Positions 10,322-20,135 of a stretch of DNA of 64,000 nucleotides are shown here, one piece after another. The stretch spans positions 3,500,501-3,564,500 of the forward strand of contig NZ_CP077073.1 of assembly GCF_019139535.1 (NCBI RefSeq), read 5' to 3'. Source of the stretch: Pseudomonas muyukensis (GTDB lineage Bacteria > Pseudomonadota > Gammaproteobacteria > Pseudomonadales > Pseudomonadaceae). The translations under genes were made by a program, and so were the position numbers. Every line of letters begins with the position of its first letter. The first letter of the stretch is position 1. The notes under the pieces are model-generated. The model was not told where the DNA came from, ran no database searches, and saw nothing but the letters and a program-made list of their open reading frames with translations.

Positions 10322-11233
10322 TCAGACCTCCCACGGCACGCCGCCCTCCCAGCGCGCCACCAGCAGGTCGATGAACCCTCGCACCCGTGGCGACAGGTGG
10401 CGCTTGCTCGGGTAGACGATACGGATCGGCTCCGCTGGCGGCCGATAATCGTGCAACACCTCCAGCAAAGCCCCGGCGCGCAAGTCGTCGCTGGTGATGT
10501 AGGTCGGCAGGTGGATCAGCCCGAACCCGGCCCGCGCACCGGCCAGCATGGCTTCTGAGCTGTCGATGTTGAGCCGCCCGGGTTCCTCGCACAGGTGCAG
10601 CCCGGCCTCGGTGCGAAAGCGCCAGGGCGCGGACTTTTCGCCAACCAGGAAGGCAATCTTGTCATGCCCATACAGGTCCGCCGGCACCTGCGGGGTGCCG
10701 TGACGCTCGAGGTAGCCGGGCGAGGCGCAGGTGACGAACTGCTGCCAGGCCACGGTACGGGTCAGCAGCTGCGAGTCCTCTTTCGGCGCGCCGATACGCA
10801 CCGCCACGTCGACGCCCTCCTCGACCAGGTCGACATACCGGTCGGTGAACCGGATATCGGCGCGCAGGTCGGGCCACTGCTTGAGATAGGCATCGAGAAT
10901 CGGCAGCACATGGCGCTGGCCGAACGACAGCGGCGCGGTCAGGCGCAGGGTGCCGGTGGGCTTGCCCCGGCGCAGGGCCATGGTGCTCTCGACCTCGTCG
11001 AGGTCGTCGAGAATCTGCCGCCAGCGCTCGAACGCCACCAGCCCTTCGTCGGTCAGGCTCAACTTGCGCGTGGTGCGGTTGAGCAGGCGCACGCCCATGC
11101 GCACCTCCAGGCGGGCGATGCCCTTGCCCACCGCCGAGCGGGTCAAGCCCAGGCTGGCCGCCGCTGCGGTGAAGCTGCCGGCTTTCACGGCGCTGACAAA
11201 GGCGGCGATATCGCCGAAACGGTTGGGTTCCAT
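10322..11233 (-). CDS. LysR family transcriptional regulator
   Basis: A 303-residue regulator with the LysR winged helix at residues 1-60 (FVSAVKAGSFTAAAASLGLTRSAVGKGIARLE) and a periplasmic-binding-like effector domain at about 90-295. The ATG at 11233 (MEPNRFGD) is chosen because AGGAAACAGC precedes it; a start seven codons earlier lacks a site. It resembles the CrgA/DsdC-like group that often regulates an adjacent divergent gene, but here the neighbour upstream is the co-directional YdjM-like gene, 59 bases away. The effector and targets are unknown. Confidence 0.88.
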   Translation of the reverse strand: MEPNRFGDIAAFVSAVKAGSFTAAAASLGLTRSAVGKGIARLEVRMGVRLLNRTTRKLSLTDEGLVAFERWRQILDDLDEVESTMALRRGKPTGTLRLTAPLSFGQRHVLPILDAYLKQWPDLRADIRFTDRYVDLVEEGVDVAVRIGAPKEDSQLLTRTVAWQQFVTCASPGYLERHGTPQVPADLYGHDKIAFLVGEKSAPWRFRTEAGLHLCEEPGRLNIDSSEAMLAGARAGFGLIHLPTYITSDDLRAGALLEVLHDYRPPAEPIRIVYPSKRHLSPRVRGFIDLLVARWEGGVPWEV

Positions 11234-11292
11234 GCTGTTTCCTGGGTAAGGCAAGACCTGCTAGATGGGTGCGGCCTGGCCGATTGCAAGGG

Positions 11293-12354
11293 TCAGTGCC
11301 CGGCCTCGATGGCCGGCGTCGCCCAACTGGCCAAGGGTAACGGCGGCTGCGGGGCCAGGATCCGCCGCCAGATCAACCCCAGCTTGGCGCCATCGAACAT
11401 CGACGCCGCGCCGCCACCGGCCCAATCCCGTGGCGCAATCGCTGCCCACTGCCCGGCGGCGTCACGCCGGGCCATCTCGAAGCGAAAACTGTAGTTGCCC
11501 GGCAAGCCCATGCGCAGGTCGCTGACCACCAGCGCGTCGCCAATCACGTCGTAACGCAGCCAATCCCCGGTGAACCAGCGCAAGCGCTGCAGCAACGGCG
11601 CATCGGCCAGTACCTCACCGGCCTGAAGATTACGTGGCAGGCGCAGGTGCTCCGCGGGCGTGCGGTCGAAAAGGCTGCTCACGCCCTCGTAATAATGGCC
11701 ATCCGGGGTTTTCGCCAGCAGCCGCCAGACCAGGCTGTTGAAGGCGATCGGCACGGCGCGCACTTCGCTTGCGGCTACACCCTGGGCCTGCAACGCCTGC
11801 TCGAAGCGCTGCTCGACGAGTATCCGTCCGGCCAGGCCGAAGCCCAGGTAGGCCGTACTGAAGGCCAGGGCCAGCGACAGCAGTGCCACGGCCCGGCCAC
11901 GCAAGCCCCGGCACCCGGCATACAGCACCGCCGCCAGCAGCGGCAGGGTGTAGAGCGGGTCGATGATGAACACCGCCGCCCAGCTTTGCGGGGTCGGCTG
12001 CAACGGCCAGAACAGTTGCGTGCCGTACACGGTGAAGGCATCCAGCAACGGATGGGTCACCAGCACCAGCCAGAAGGCCAGGAACAAGCGGGGCCAGGCG
12101 TAGCCCTTGTGGCGCCCGACCCAAGCGACCAGCCAGGCCAGCAACAAGGCCAGGCCGCTGAGCACGAACAACGAATGGGAGAAGCCGCGATGGTAGGTCA
12201 TCTGCGACACCGGGTCGGCGTAGCGGATCAGCACGTCGAGGTCTGGCAGGGTGCCGAGCGCGGCGCCATACAGCAGCGCGCGGCGGCCCTGGACACGGCC
12301 CAGCACGGTGCCCTGCAGGGCGGCGCCGAGAACGGCTTGGGTCAATGAGTCCAA
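11293..12354 (-). CDS. YdjM/DUF457 family membrane-bound metal-dependent hydrolase
   Basis: A 353-residue integral membrane protein. The N-terminal MDSLTQAVLGAALQGTVLG, then LGTLPDLDVLIRYADPVSQMTYHRGFSHSLF at about 32-62 and VTHPLLDAFTVYGTQLFWP at about 98-116, carry the conserved Asp and His residues of the family annotated as LexA-regulated membrane-bound hydrolases (YdjM). At least five hydrophobic helices lie before residue 190; the C-terminal 160 residues are soluble. The family's reaction is not established, though the metal-site residues look intact. It may be cotranscribed with the LysR gene 3' of it. Confidence 0.8.
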   Translation of the reverse strand: MDSLTQAVLGAALQGTVLGRVQGRRALLYGAALGTLPDLDVLIRYADPVSQMTYHRGFSHSLFVLSGLALLLAWLVAWVGRHKGYAWPRLFLAFWLVLVTHPLLDAFTVYGTQLFWPLQPTPQSWAAVFIIDPLYTLPLLAAVLYAGCRGLRGRAVALLSLALAFSTAYLGFGLAGRILVEQRFEQALQAQGVAASEVRAVPIAFNSLVWRLLAKTPDGHYYEGVSSLFDRTPAEHLRLPRNLQAGEVLADAPLLQRLRWFTGDWLRYDVIGDALVVSDLRMGLPGNYSFRFEMARRDAAGQWAAIAPRDWAGGGAASMFDGAKLGLIWRRILAPQPPLPLASWATPAIEAGH

Positions 12355-12445
12355 GGGGCAGGATCCTTTATGCTGATCGATCCGTGGAACCTACCCGGAT
12401 CCAGGCACCCCGTGCAAACCCTCGTTCACCGCCAACGCGACCGCC

Positions 12446-13198
12446 TTAGAACTGCACCCCACGGGTCAGGCCACCATCGACCAGCAGGTTGGTGCCGGTG
12501 ATGAAGCTTGCCGCGGGGCTGGCCAGGAACACCGCCGCCCGCGCCACTTCATCGGGCCGGGCCATGCGCCCCAGGGGGTTGGCGGCCAGGCTGCGGGCGA
12601 AGGCCTCGGGTTGCTCGCGCTCGATCTTGCCCCATACGCCATCGGCGAAATAGACATTGCCCGGCGACACGCAATTGACCCGGATGCCCTCGTGGGCATG
12701 GCGCGCCGACAGGGTCTTGCCATAGTGATTGAGGGCGGCCTTGAGCACGCCATAGGGTTCGTCGAAGCTGCTCAGTTCCCGGCCCGACACGCTGGAAATC
12801 AACACCACCGCCGCCCGCGCCGAAGCCCGCAACCATGGCAGCGCCGCCGCGACCAGGCCGACGCTGCCCAGCAGGTCGGTCTCGAACGCCTGGCGCCACA
12901 CCGCGGCCTCGCTGCCATGGGCCAGGGCGCTGACATTGGGCACGACGATATCGACGCCGCCCAGGCGCTCAGCCGCCTGGGCAACCCAGGCCGTGACTTG
13001 CCCGGCATCGGTGATATCCACCGCCCAGCCCTGGGCATCGGCCCCCAGCTCGGCCTCGGCGGCGCGCACGCCGGCCTGGTCACGGGCACAGAAGGCCACC
13101 TGGGCGCCTTCGCCCAGGAAGCCCTCGACGATTGCCCGGCCAATACCGCGGGTGCCGCCGCTGACCAATACCCGTGCGCCTTGCAGTTGCAGGTCCAT
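12446..13198 (-). CDS. SDR family NAD(P)-dependent oxidoreductase
   Basis: A 250-residue classical short-chain dehydrogenase. Seen: the dinucleotide loop GGTRGIG at about residues 14-20, the NxS-type VPNVSAL replacing the usual NNAG, the catalytic ISSVSG serine near 143 and the YGVLK Tyr/Lys pair near 158-162, and the C-terminal FITGTNLLVDGG. The VPN in place of NNAG is an unusual variant of the structural motif. The start at 13198 has AGAGGAAACATGC before it; a longer frame runs into the promoter region. Divergent from the IclR regulator, which probably controls it. The substrate is unknown. Confidence 0.85.
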   Translation of the reverse strand: MDLQLQGARVLVSGGTRGIGRAIVEGFLGEGAQVAFCARDQAGVRAAEAELGADAQGWAVDITDAGQVTAWVAQAAERLGGVDIVVPNVSALAHGSEAAVWRQAFETDLLGSVGLVAAALPWLRASARAAVVLISSVSGRELSSFDEPYGVLKAALNHYGKTLSARHAHEGIRVNCVSPGNVYFADGVWGKIEREQPEAFARSLAANPLGRMARPDEVARAAVFLASPAASFITGTNLLVDGGLTRGVQF

Positions 13199-13368
13199 GC
13201 ATGTTTCCTCTGGCTGATTGAAGTGGCGCGAGTCTAAGGGCGATCGCGCGCCAGCCTGCGCTATGGGCCGAGAAAAGCCATGCAGTTCGACAATGCCGAA
13301 CAGGCACGCCTGCAAGCCTGGCCGATTGCAGGCACAATGGCCGGCCACCGCCCACTCGGGATCGCCCC

Positions 13369-14088
13369 ATGTCCAGCAATAGCCGCCAGATCCAGTCCCT
13401 CGAACGGGCCATGCACCTGCTCGAGCTGATCCGCGCCGAGGGCGGCCGCGCCCGCCTGAACGACCTGGCCGCACTCAGCGGCCTGGGCAAGAGCACCGTG
13501 CATGGGCTGCTCGACACCCTGATGTCGCTGGGCTATGTCAGCCGCGACCAGCGCCATTACGCCCTGGGCCTGCGCCTGCGGCAACTGGCGCAGCCGGTGG
13601 GCGAAACCGAGCAACGCCTGCGCCAGGCCTTCACCCCGGCCTTGCGCGCTTTCGCCGAACTGTGCGGCGAGCGTTGTTTCCTCGCCGTGCCCGGCGGCAC
13701 CCGAGCCTACCTCACCCTGGCCGCGCTCGATGGCCGCGGCCAGCCCCTGCAACTGCCGGCGGACACCCGCCGCGACGGCCTGACCACCTCGGCGATCGGC
13801 AAGGTGCTGCTGGCCCACGACCGGCAACTGGCGCGGCAGTTGGCGCGCACCCAGCCGGTGGCCGAGGCCTTGACCGAGGACCTGCGCCAGGTGGCCAACC
13901 AGGGGTATGCCCTCGACCTCGCCGCCTCGCGCCCCGACCTGCACTGCTTCGCCCTGCCCCTGCGCCTGCGCGGCCAGGTGGTCGCCGCGCTGGGCGCCGG
14001 CGGCCCGGCCGAACGCCTGCAGGCGCCGGTGATGCGCCGCATGGCGAGCCGAGCAATGCGTTCGCTGTTCGACCTGGTCAAGTGCTGA
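13369..14088 (+). CDS. IclR family transcriptional regulator
   Basis: A 239-residue regulator with an N-terminal winged helix (SLERAMHLLELI, LAALSGLGKSTVHGLLDTL at about 10-55) and the IclR ligand domain (about 80-235), recognisable in TSAIGKVLLAHD and GYALDLAASRPDLHCFALPL. The cysteines around FAELCGERCF are typical. The 170-bp gap to the divergently transcribed SDR gene is the likely operator region, and the pair probably forms a small catabolic unit in which the regulator represses the dehydrogenase. Effector unknown. Confidence 0.88.
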   Translation: MSSNSRQIQSLERAMHLLELIRAEGGRARLNDLAALSGLGKSTVHGLLDTLMSLGYVSRDQRHYALGLRLRQLAQPVGETEQRLRQAFTPALRAFAELCGERCFLAVPGGTRAYLTLAALDGRGQPLQLPADTRRDGLTTSAIGKVLLAHDRQLARQLARTQPVAEALTEDLRQVANQGYALDLAASRPDLHCFALPLRLRGQVVAALGAGGPAERLQAPVMRRMASRAMRSLFDLVKC

Positions 14089-14107
14089 GCGCTACAGGCG
14101 TTTAGCC

Positions 14108-14127
14108 ATTAGCACAGGCGTGCTAAT
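14108..14127. promoter_or_regulatory. 20-bp palindrome ATTAGCAC-AGGC-GTGCTAAT
   Basis: A perfect 8-bp inverted repeat with a 4-base spacer sits 19 bases after the IclR stop and 65 bases before the next start, just upstream of a TATAGT -10-like box near 14151. It has operator geometry for a dimeric repressor. No T run follows, so a terminator role is less likely. Confidence 0.4.
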
Positions 14128-14192
14128 CGACCCTGGCCAGCCAAGCCCCCTATAGTCCCTGCCTGTATTGGAAAAATCAGGAAAGGACCTCC

Positions 14193-14756
14193 ATGCCCCG
14201 CACACTTGCCCACGCCTGCCGCTGGCTGGCCGCCCTGGCCTTGGCCGGCAACGCAGCGGCCATGGCCGCGCAGCCCTCGGGCGACTACTGGATCATCTAC
14301 GGCAAGGGTGAGCGTCTGCACAACGAGGTGTATGTCGCCGATGCCGCCGGCATCATGCAAAAGCCCGGTGGCGTGCAATCGGCGCAGGTCATGCAGCTGT
14401 TCGAGGACCCGGCCTTCCCGACCCTGGCCGCCTACGAGGTGCAGGTCAAATGCAAGCAGCGCCAGATCCGCATCGACAGCGCCCGGGCGATCCGCCGCTT
14501 CGACGGAGCCCTGCGCGATGTGAAAACCAATGTCAAAGGCTGGGTCGCACCGAAGGACTACTGGCTGCAACGCACCTTCGCCTTCGTCTGCGCCCCCGAC
14601 AACCGCGCGCGCAACCAGATGCTGGCGCTCGGCAAGATGCCGGCGGCGCAGATGGTCGCCACCATCCAGGCCATGTTCATCCAGCTGATTGGCGTGCAGG
14701 CCAACAGCCAGGCGGTGCAGGAGCTCGACGACATGCTGGGCAACAGCCCACGATGA
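14193..14756 (+). CDS. Exported protein of unknown function
   Basis: A 187-residue protein with a clear Sec signal peptide (hydrophobic [16 protein letters not shown], cleavage near residue 26). The mature part starts [25 protein letters not shown] and holds two cysteines (KCKQRQIRI and FAFVCAPD) that could form a disulfide. The [20 protein letters not shown] pattern resembles surface-adhesin-like small exported proteins that are mostly uncharacterised. It overlaps the next lipoprotein gene by ATGA, so the two are translationally coupled and probably act together at the envelope. AGGAAAGGACCTCC upstream is a strong ribosome site. No function can be assigned. Confidence 0.75.
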   Translation: MPRTLAHACRWLAALALAGNAAAMAAQPSGDYWIIYGKGERLHNEVYVADAAGIMQKPGGVQSAQVMQLFEDPAFPTLAAYEVQVKCKQRQIRIDSARAIRRFDGALRDVKTNVKGWVAPKDYWLQRTFAFVCAPDNRARNQMLALGKMPAAQMVATIQAMFIQLIGVQANSQAVQELDDMLGNSPR

Positions 14757-15142
14757 GCACTCGCGCGCGACTGATCCTTGGCCTGTTGCTGCCGACCCTG
14801 GCCGGCTGCATCCCGACCCTGCCGGAGCTGTTGGCGAGCAACCAGTGGCAAGGGCGCGACGCCAAGCAGGCCATCGACTTCTTCGGCCCGCCCATGCGCA
14901 TGGAGCCCTTGCCTGGCGGCGCTGGCGTGCAACTGGGCTGGTACCGCGATACCACCTACGTGCGCAAGGAGGTGGTCGGCAGTACCGCCGAGATGCAAGG
15001 CAACGTGATGGTCCACACCAACTACTGGGACGACGTGGCCCATCCTGGCGGCTGCACCATCCTGATGAGCGTGAACAAGGCACGGCAGATCAGCGATTTC
15101 GCCACCAAAGGCCGCTGCAACGGCGTCGACCTGGCGCCATGA
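14753..15142 (+). CDS. Small lipoprotein, unknown function
   Basis: A 129-residue protein with a lipoprotein signal ([13 protein letters not shown], lipobox LAGC with Cys19). Residue +2 is Ile, so the default is outer-membrane sorting. The mature part has [27 protein letters not shown] and a late cysteine pair (GGCTILM, GRCNGV). Its start overlaps the stop of the preceding exported-protein gene (ATGA). Similar small lipoproteins occur widely in Pseudomonas without assigned roles. Confidence 0.75.
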   Translation: MSTRARLILGLLLPTLAGCIPTLPELLASNQWQGRDAKQAIDFFGPPMRMEPLPGGAGVQLGWYRDTTYVRKEVVGSTAEMQGNVMVHTNYWDDVAHPGGCTILMSVNKARQISDFATKGRCNGVDLAP

Positions 15143-15266
15143 GCGCGGGGCCAGCCCGCGTTCGCGGCCAGCCAGGACTTGCCCCGCGCGTGTAGGGCGC
15201 CGCCCTGGCCAAACACGGCGAACCGTCTTTACTTGCTGGTACACCCCTTGCCCTCGGTGTACGCCC

Positions 15267-15653
15267 ATGAAGATCGTGGTCACCAGCATCCTCGTCGACG
15301 ACCAGGCCAAGGCCCAGGCCTTCTACCACCATGTGCTGGGCTTCGAGCCCAAGCACGACATCCCCCTGGGCAAGCACCGCTGGCTCACCCTCACCTCGCC
15401 CAACGACCCCAACGGGGTCGAACTGCTGCTCGAGCCCGACGCCCATCCGGCGGCCAGGACCTACAAGGCCGCCCTGAAACAGGACGGGATCCCCGCCACC
15501 TCGTTCGGGGTGCGCGATATCCAGGCCGAATACCAGCGCCTGTGCAAGGCCGGTGTGCAGTTCACCCAGCCACCCACGGACGTGGGGCCGGTCACGGTGG
15601 CAGTGTTCGACGATACCTGCGGCAACCTGATCCAGATTGCCCAGCGGCATTAG
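15267..15653 (+). CDS. VOC (glyoxalase/bleomycin resistance) superfamily protein
   Basis: A 128-residue single-domain VOC protein: two beta-alpha-beta-beta-beta modules, with VTSILVDDQAKAQAFYHHVLGFEPKHDIP at the start and FGVRDIQAEYQRLCKAGVQFTQPPTD at about 76-101, ending VAVFDDTCGNLIQIAQ. Putative metal ligands are a histidine in KHRWLTL, a glutamate in VELLLEP and the residue in the last strand. Such stand-alone proteins include small lyases, isomerases and drug-binding proteins; nothing nearby fixes the substrate. Confidence 0.85.
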   Translation: MKIVVTSILVDDQAKAQAFYHHVLGFEPKHDIPLGKHRWLTLTSPNDPNGVELLLEPDAHPAARTYKAALKQDGIPATSFGVRDIQAEYQRLCKAGVQFTQPPTDVGPVTVAVFDDTCGNLIQIAQRH

Positions 15654-15725
15654 CCGAACTGACGGCTGTCCAGCAGGTGCGCCCTAGGGCCCACTCCCCC
15701 AGCGCAGCCACAACAAGGAAAACCC

Positions 15726-16295
15726 ATGCGCTACGAGTTCAGCGAAGTCCTCAATGACCAGGTCGACTATTTCCTGCTCGGTGATATCCAGTTGCTCGAG
15801 CAGTTCAAGCAACAGCATCAACTGCCCGATGACCTGGCCCGTGCCTTCACCAGCGGTGACAGCGGCGACCAGGCGGTGCGCGAGGGCGTCATCCTGCCCC
15901 TGGCCGGCATCGACAACCTGCCCTACCGCATCCTCTTCACCCTCGATGGCCATACCCCGGCCCTGCTCGAACCTGGCAGCCGCCTCAAGCACCGCCGAGA
16001 CGGGCACCGGCTGCGGGTCGAGCATCGCGGGCTGATGCTGTTCACCTGGCGCATCCTGCAGCACTTCACCAACAAGACCCTCGGCGACCTGCTGGCGCGC
16101 TACCAGGAGCCGGGGCGGCCGCTGATCGCCCTGGACAATGGCGAGTATGACGTGCAGGTGCTGGCCGGGGCGCTGGTGCGCGACGGGTTGTACGAGCCGG
16201 CGTTCGAGTTCGTGCTGCGCAAGGTCCACCGCCGCGAGCCGGTGGCCGAGGTGGACATCAGCTATCGCTATGCCCTGCGCGGCTACTTCGACTGA
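15726..16295 (+). CDS. Conserved hypothetical cytosolic protein
   Basis: A 189-residue soluble protein with no signal peptide or membrane segment. AAGGAAAACCC precedes the ATG. The sequence is rich in aromatic and acidic residues (MRYEFSEVLNDQVDYFLLGDIQ) and looks like a compact alpha/beta domain. I do not recognise a family with confidence. It is flanked by the VOC gene (70 bases upstream) and a REP cluster downstream, so it is probably the last gene of a short plus-strand run. Confidence 0.65.
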   Translation: MRYEFSEVLNDQVDYFLLGDIQLLEQFKQQHQLPDDLARAFTSGDSGDQAVREGVILPLAGIDNLPYRILFTLDGHTPALLEPGSRLKHRRDGHRLRVEHRGLMLFTWRILQHFTNKTLGDLLARYQEPGRPLIALDNGEYDVQVLAGALVRDGLYEPAFEFVLRKVHRREPVAEVDISYRYALRGYFD

Positions 16296-16330
16296 GATCT
16301 GGCCATCGCGGGTCAAGCCCGCGCTGCCTG

Positions 16331-16402
16331 GCACCGGCCATGCCGGTGTTCGCCGGCAAGCCGGCTCCTAGCCCAGCCCCTAGCCTTGCTGGCGAACCAG
16401 GC
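16331..16402. repeat. REP elements (GCCGGCAAGCCGGCTCC type)
   Basis: GGCACCGGCCATGCCGGTG, CGCCGGCAAGCCGGC and a GCTGGCGAACC copy lie in tandem between the convergent hypothetical gene and the MHS transporter. The same blocks recur at 51371-51470 and 61411-61498. Confidence 0.75.
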
Positions 16403-16418
16403 GCCGCGAAGGGCTGCC

Positions 16419-18098
<1,680 letters not shown>

Positions 18099-18304
18099 GG
18101 GTCGCCTCCGGGATGATCGGTGCGGGCCGGCGTATTCCCAACGATCTCGAACGCACATACCCAGGCCGCAGGGCTTTAAGGTTGCGCGAAGCACGACGAG
18201 GCGCGGCCTCGGATCGCGGCAAGGTAATCTGAAGCATAATCGCCTTTGCGTGGATATCCACCCAGGTGCCAAGCAGGTAGACCAATGACGCGAACGGATA
18301 CCCC

Positions 18305-18991
18305 ATGACAACAAGCCCCGACACCGCCTGGCATGGCGAGCTGTGGTTGGCCGACGACCATTGCCTGGTGCTCGGCACCCCCGGGCGCACCTCGGCCCAT
18401 GCCCACTACGCCCACCAGGTGCTGATCGCCGAGCACGGCGAGCTGTGCCTGGAGATCGCCGGCCAGCGCCAGTGCGGCGCCTTGCTGGCGGTGCCGTCGC
18501 TGCAAGCCCATGCCGTGGTCGAGCCACAAGGGCGCTGCATCACGGTGTTCGCCGAGCCGCTGGCGTTCGACCTCGATACCCTGGTTGCACTGTGCCGCCA
18601 GGCCCAAGGCGATGCCCAGGCCTTGGCCGAACGCCTGCGCGATTGTCCGCGTCGCCCGCTCGACCCACGCCTGGCCTGCGCCCTGGCGCGCCTGCGCGCG
18701 CTGGATGAACAGCCCCTGCCGGCGCACGCCCTGGCCCAGGCCGCGAGCCTGTCGCTGAGCCAGCTGGAACGGCTGTTCAGCGCCCGCCTGGGGCAGTCGG
18801 TGCGACGCCTGGTGCTGTGGCAGCGCCTGCGCCTGGCCTTGCAGCGGGCGTTGGCCGGCGACAACCTGACCGCCGCGGCCATGGCCGCCGGCTTCGCCGA
18901 CTCGGCGCACCTGTCGCGCAGCCTGCGCCAGCAGTTCGGCATTCGTGCCAGCGAGGCGCTGCGTCATCTGCGCTCAGGCGCCCTCCCCTAA
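18305..18991 (+). CDS. AraC family transcriptional regulator
   Basis: A 228-residue regulator with a short cupin-like N-terminal ligand domain (HAHYAHQVLIAEHGEL, GALLAVPSLQAHAVV) and the two-helix-turn-helix AraC domain from about 130 (ALAQAASLSLSQLERLFSARLGQSVRRLVLWQRL, then MAAGFADSAHLSRSLRQQFG). The ligand domain is about 50 residues shorter than in canonical AraC. Divergent from the MHS transporter with a 206-bp shared upstream region, so it probably controls transport. Its 3' end overlaps the convergent desaturase gene by 18 bases. Confidence 0.87.
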   Translation: MTTSPDTAWHGELWLADDHCLVLGTPGRTSAHAHYAHQVLIAEHGELCLEIAGQRQCGALLAVPSLQAHAVVEPQGRCITVFAEPLAFDLDTLVALCRQAQGDAQALAERLRDCPRRPLDPRLACALARLRALDEQPLPAHALAQAASLSLSQLERLFSARLGQSVRRLVLWQRLRLALQRALAGDNLTAAAMAAGFADSAHLSRSLRQQFGIRASEALRHLRSGALP

Positions 18992-19867
18992 GGCCGCGCG
19001 CAAAGCCGCCGGCACGCTGGCCGGTGGCTGCTGGGCGCGTGCATCACACCAGGGTTCGCGCAACTGGGCCAGGTACCCGACCGGGTAGTCCGGACGGTCG
19101 CCGATGCCCATGTCGTCGTCGGCCAGGGCATAGCCCGGCAGGTGCAGCGCGGTGCCCAGCAGGCGGTCCCACAGCGGCAGGAACAAGGCGAAATTGACAT
19201 CGCCCACGTGGCCGTACTTCAGGTGATGCAGGCGATGTACCGGCGCCCAGGCGAACACATGGCGCAGCCAGCCGATGCGCATGTCGACATTGCTGTGCTG
19301 CAGCAGCAACTGGATGGCGATGCTGAACGCCAGCAAGGCCGCGACATCCTGCGGCAGGCCCAGCAACACCAGTGGCAAAACGCCGCCCAGGGCCTCGGCC
19401 AGCTGATGCAACGGGTGTTTCATCAGGCCATTGAAACCGTACAGCCGGGTCACGCTGTGGTGCACCGCATGCAGGCGCCAGAGCAGCGCGCTGCGGTGGC
19501 TGGCGTAGTGCACCAGGGTGATGCCCAGGTCCGCCAGCGGGATCGCCAGCAGCAGTTGCCAATGCACGGCCCAGTGGCTGGGCCAGCAATCGCTGCTCGG
19601 CAGCCAGGCGGGCAGCAGCGCGATGGCGGCGATGCTGAGGCTGTTGAGGGTCTCGTTGACCAGGGCGTGCAGATAGTCGCGCGGTCCTTCGCCGGCGCCC
19701 GAGGCCCAGGCCTGTTTGTAGGGGTACAGGGCCTCGCAGCAGAACGACAACAGGATGGCCACGGCCAGCAGCGGCAGCAGCCAGGCAATGCTGGCACCGA
19801 GGTGGATCAGGTAGAGCGCGGTGCCGATGAAGCCGAAGAACAGGCACGGGGCGTAGAGGAGGCGCAT
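18974..19867 (-). CDS. Sterol desaturase / fatty acid hydroxylase family protein
   Basis: A 297-residue membrane di-iron enzyme candidate. The eight-histidine signature is present: HYASHRS near residues 120-126, HAVHHSV near 135-141 and HRLHHLKYGHVGD near 215-227, with four hydrophobic helices before and between them. Members hydroxylate or desaturate lipids at the inner membrane; the substrate here is unknown. The ATG at 19867 begins MRLLYAPCLF; the longer open frame crosses the divergent sigma-54 region and is rejected. It overlaps the AraC gene tail-to-tail and is head-to-head with the curli-like operon, 268 bases away. Confidence 0.83.
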   Translation of the reverse strand: MRLLYAPCLFFGFIGTALYLIHLGASIAWLLPLLAVAILLSFCCEALYPYKQAWASGAGEGPRDYLHALVNETLNSLSIAAIALLPAWLPSSDCWPSHWAVHWQLLLAIPLADLGITLVHYASHRSALLWRLHAVHHSVTRLYGFNGLMKHPLHQLAEALGGVLPLVLLGLPQDVAALLAFSIAIQLLLQHSNVDMRIGWLRHVFAWAPVHRLHHLKYGHVGDVNFALFLPLWDRLLGTALHLPGYALADDDMGIGDRPDYPVGYLAQLREPWCDARAQQPPASVPAALRAALGEGA

Positions 19868-19957
19868 GGGTAGGTCCGTCTCTGGTTGGGGAGACGCCAG
19901 TGTTGCTTGAGCGCGGCGGTGCGGGCTTGAACGAATGGCGCATGTTGCCGCTGCCCA

Positions 19958-19975
19958 TTCCCCAACCCTGGGGCC
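19958..19975. promoter_or_regulatory. Palindrome TTCCCCAACCCTGGGGCC, candidate enhancer site
   Basis: This 18-bp site matches TTCCCCA-N4-TGGGGAA except for the last two bases and lies 91-108 bases upstream of the sigma-54 promoter of the csg operon. Two perfect copies lie at 39073-39090 and 39117-39134 ahead of another sigma-54 promoter. The position is right for an enhancer-binding protein. Confidence 0.55.
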
Positions 19976-20065
19976 ACTCGCCCACCCAGGAGCCCTCGGG
20001 CAAAGCCCCTGTGCCACTGCCGCGAGCCGCGGTCCAGAGCCTGCCGTGCGCCCTGCCGAAGAACC

Positions 20066-20080
20066 TGGCACAACAGTTGC
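20066..20080 (+). promoter_or_regulatory. Sigma-54 promoter of the curli-like operon
   Basis: TGGCAC-AACAG-TTGC fits the -24/-12 consensus exactly, with transcription expected to start about 12 bases later, some 45 bases before the first start codon at 20136. Confidence 0.8.
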
Positions 20081-20135
20081 CCATCCCTCCCCAGACGCCC
20101 CAACCCCTGGGCCCGTATGCAGGAGGACGCGACTC

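Noticed and set aside
19935..20135. N-terminal extension of the first exported protein
   Set aside because: It would cross the sigma-54 promoter and palindrome; the ATG at 20136 has AGGAGG and a signal peptide.
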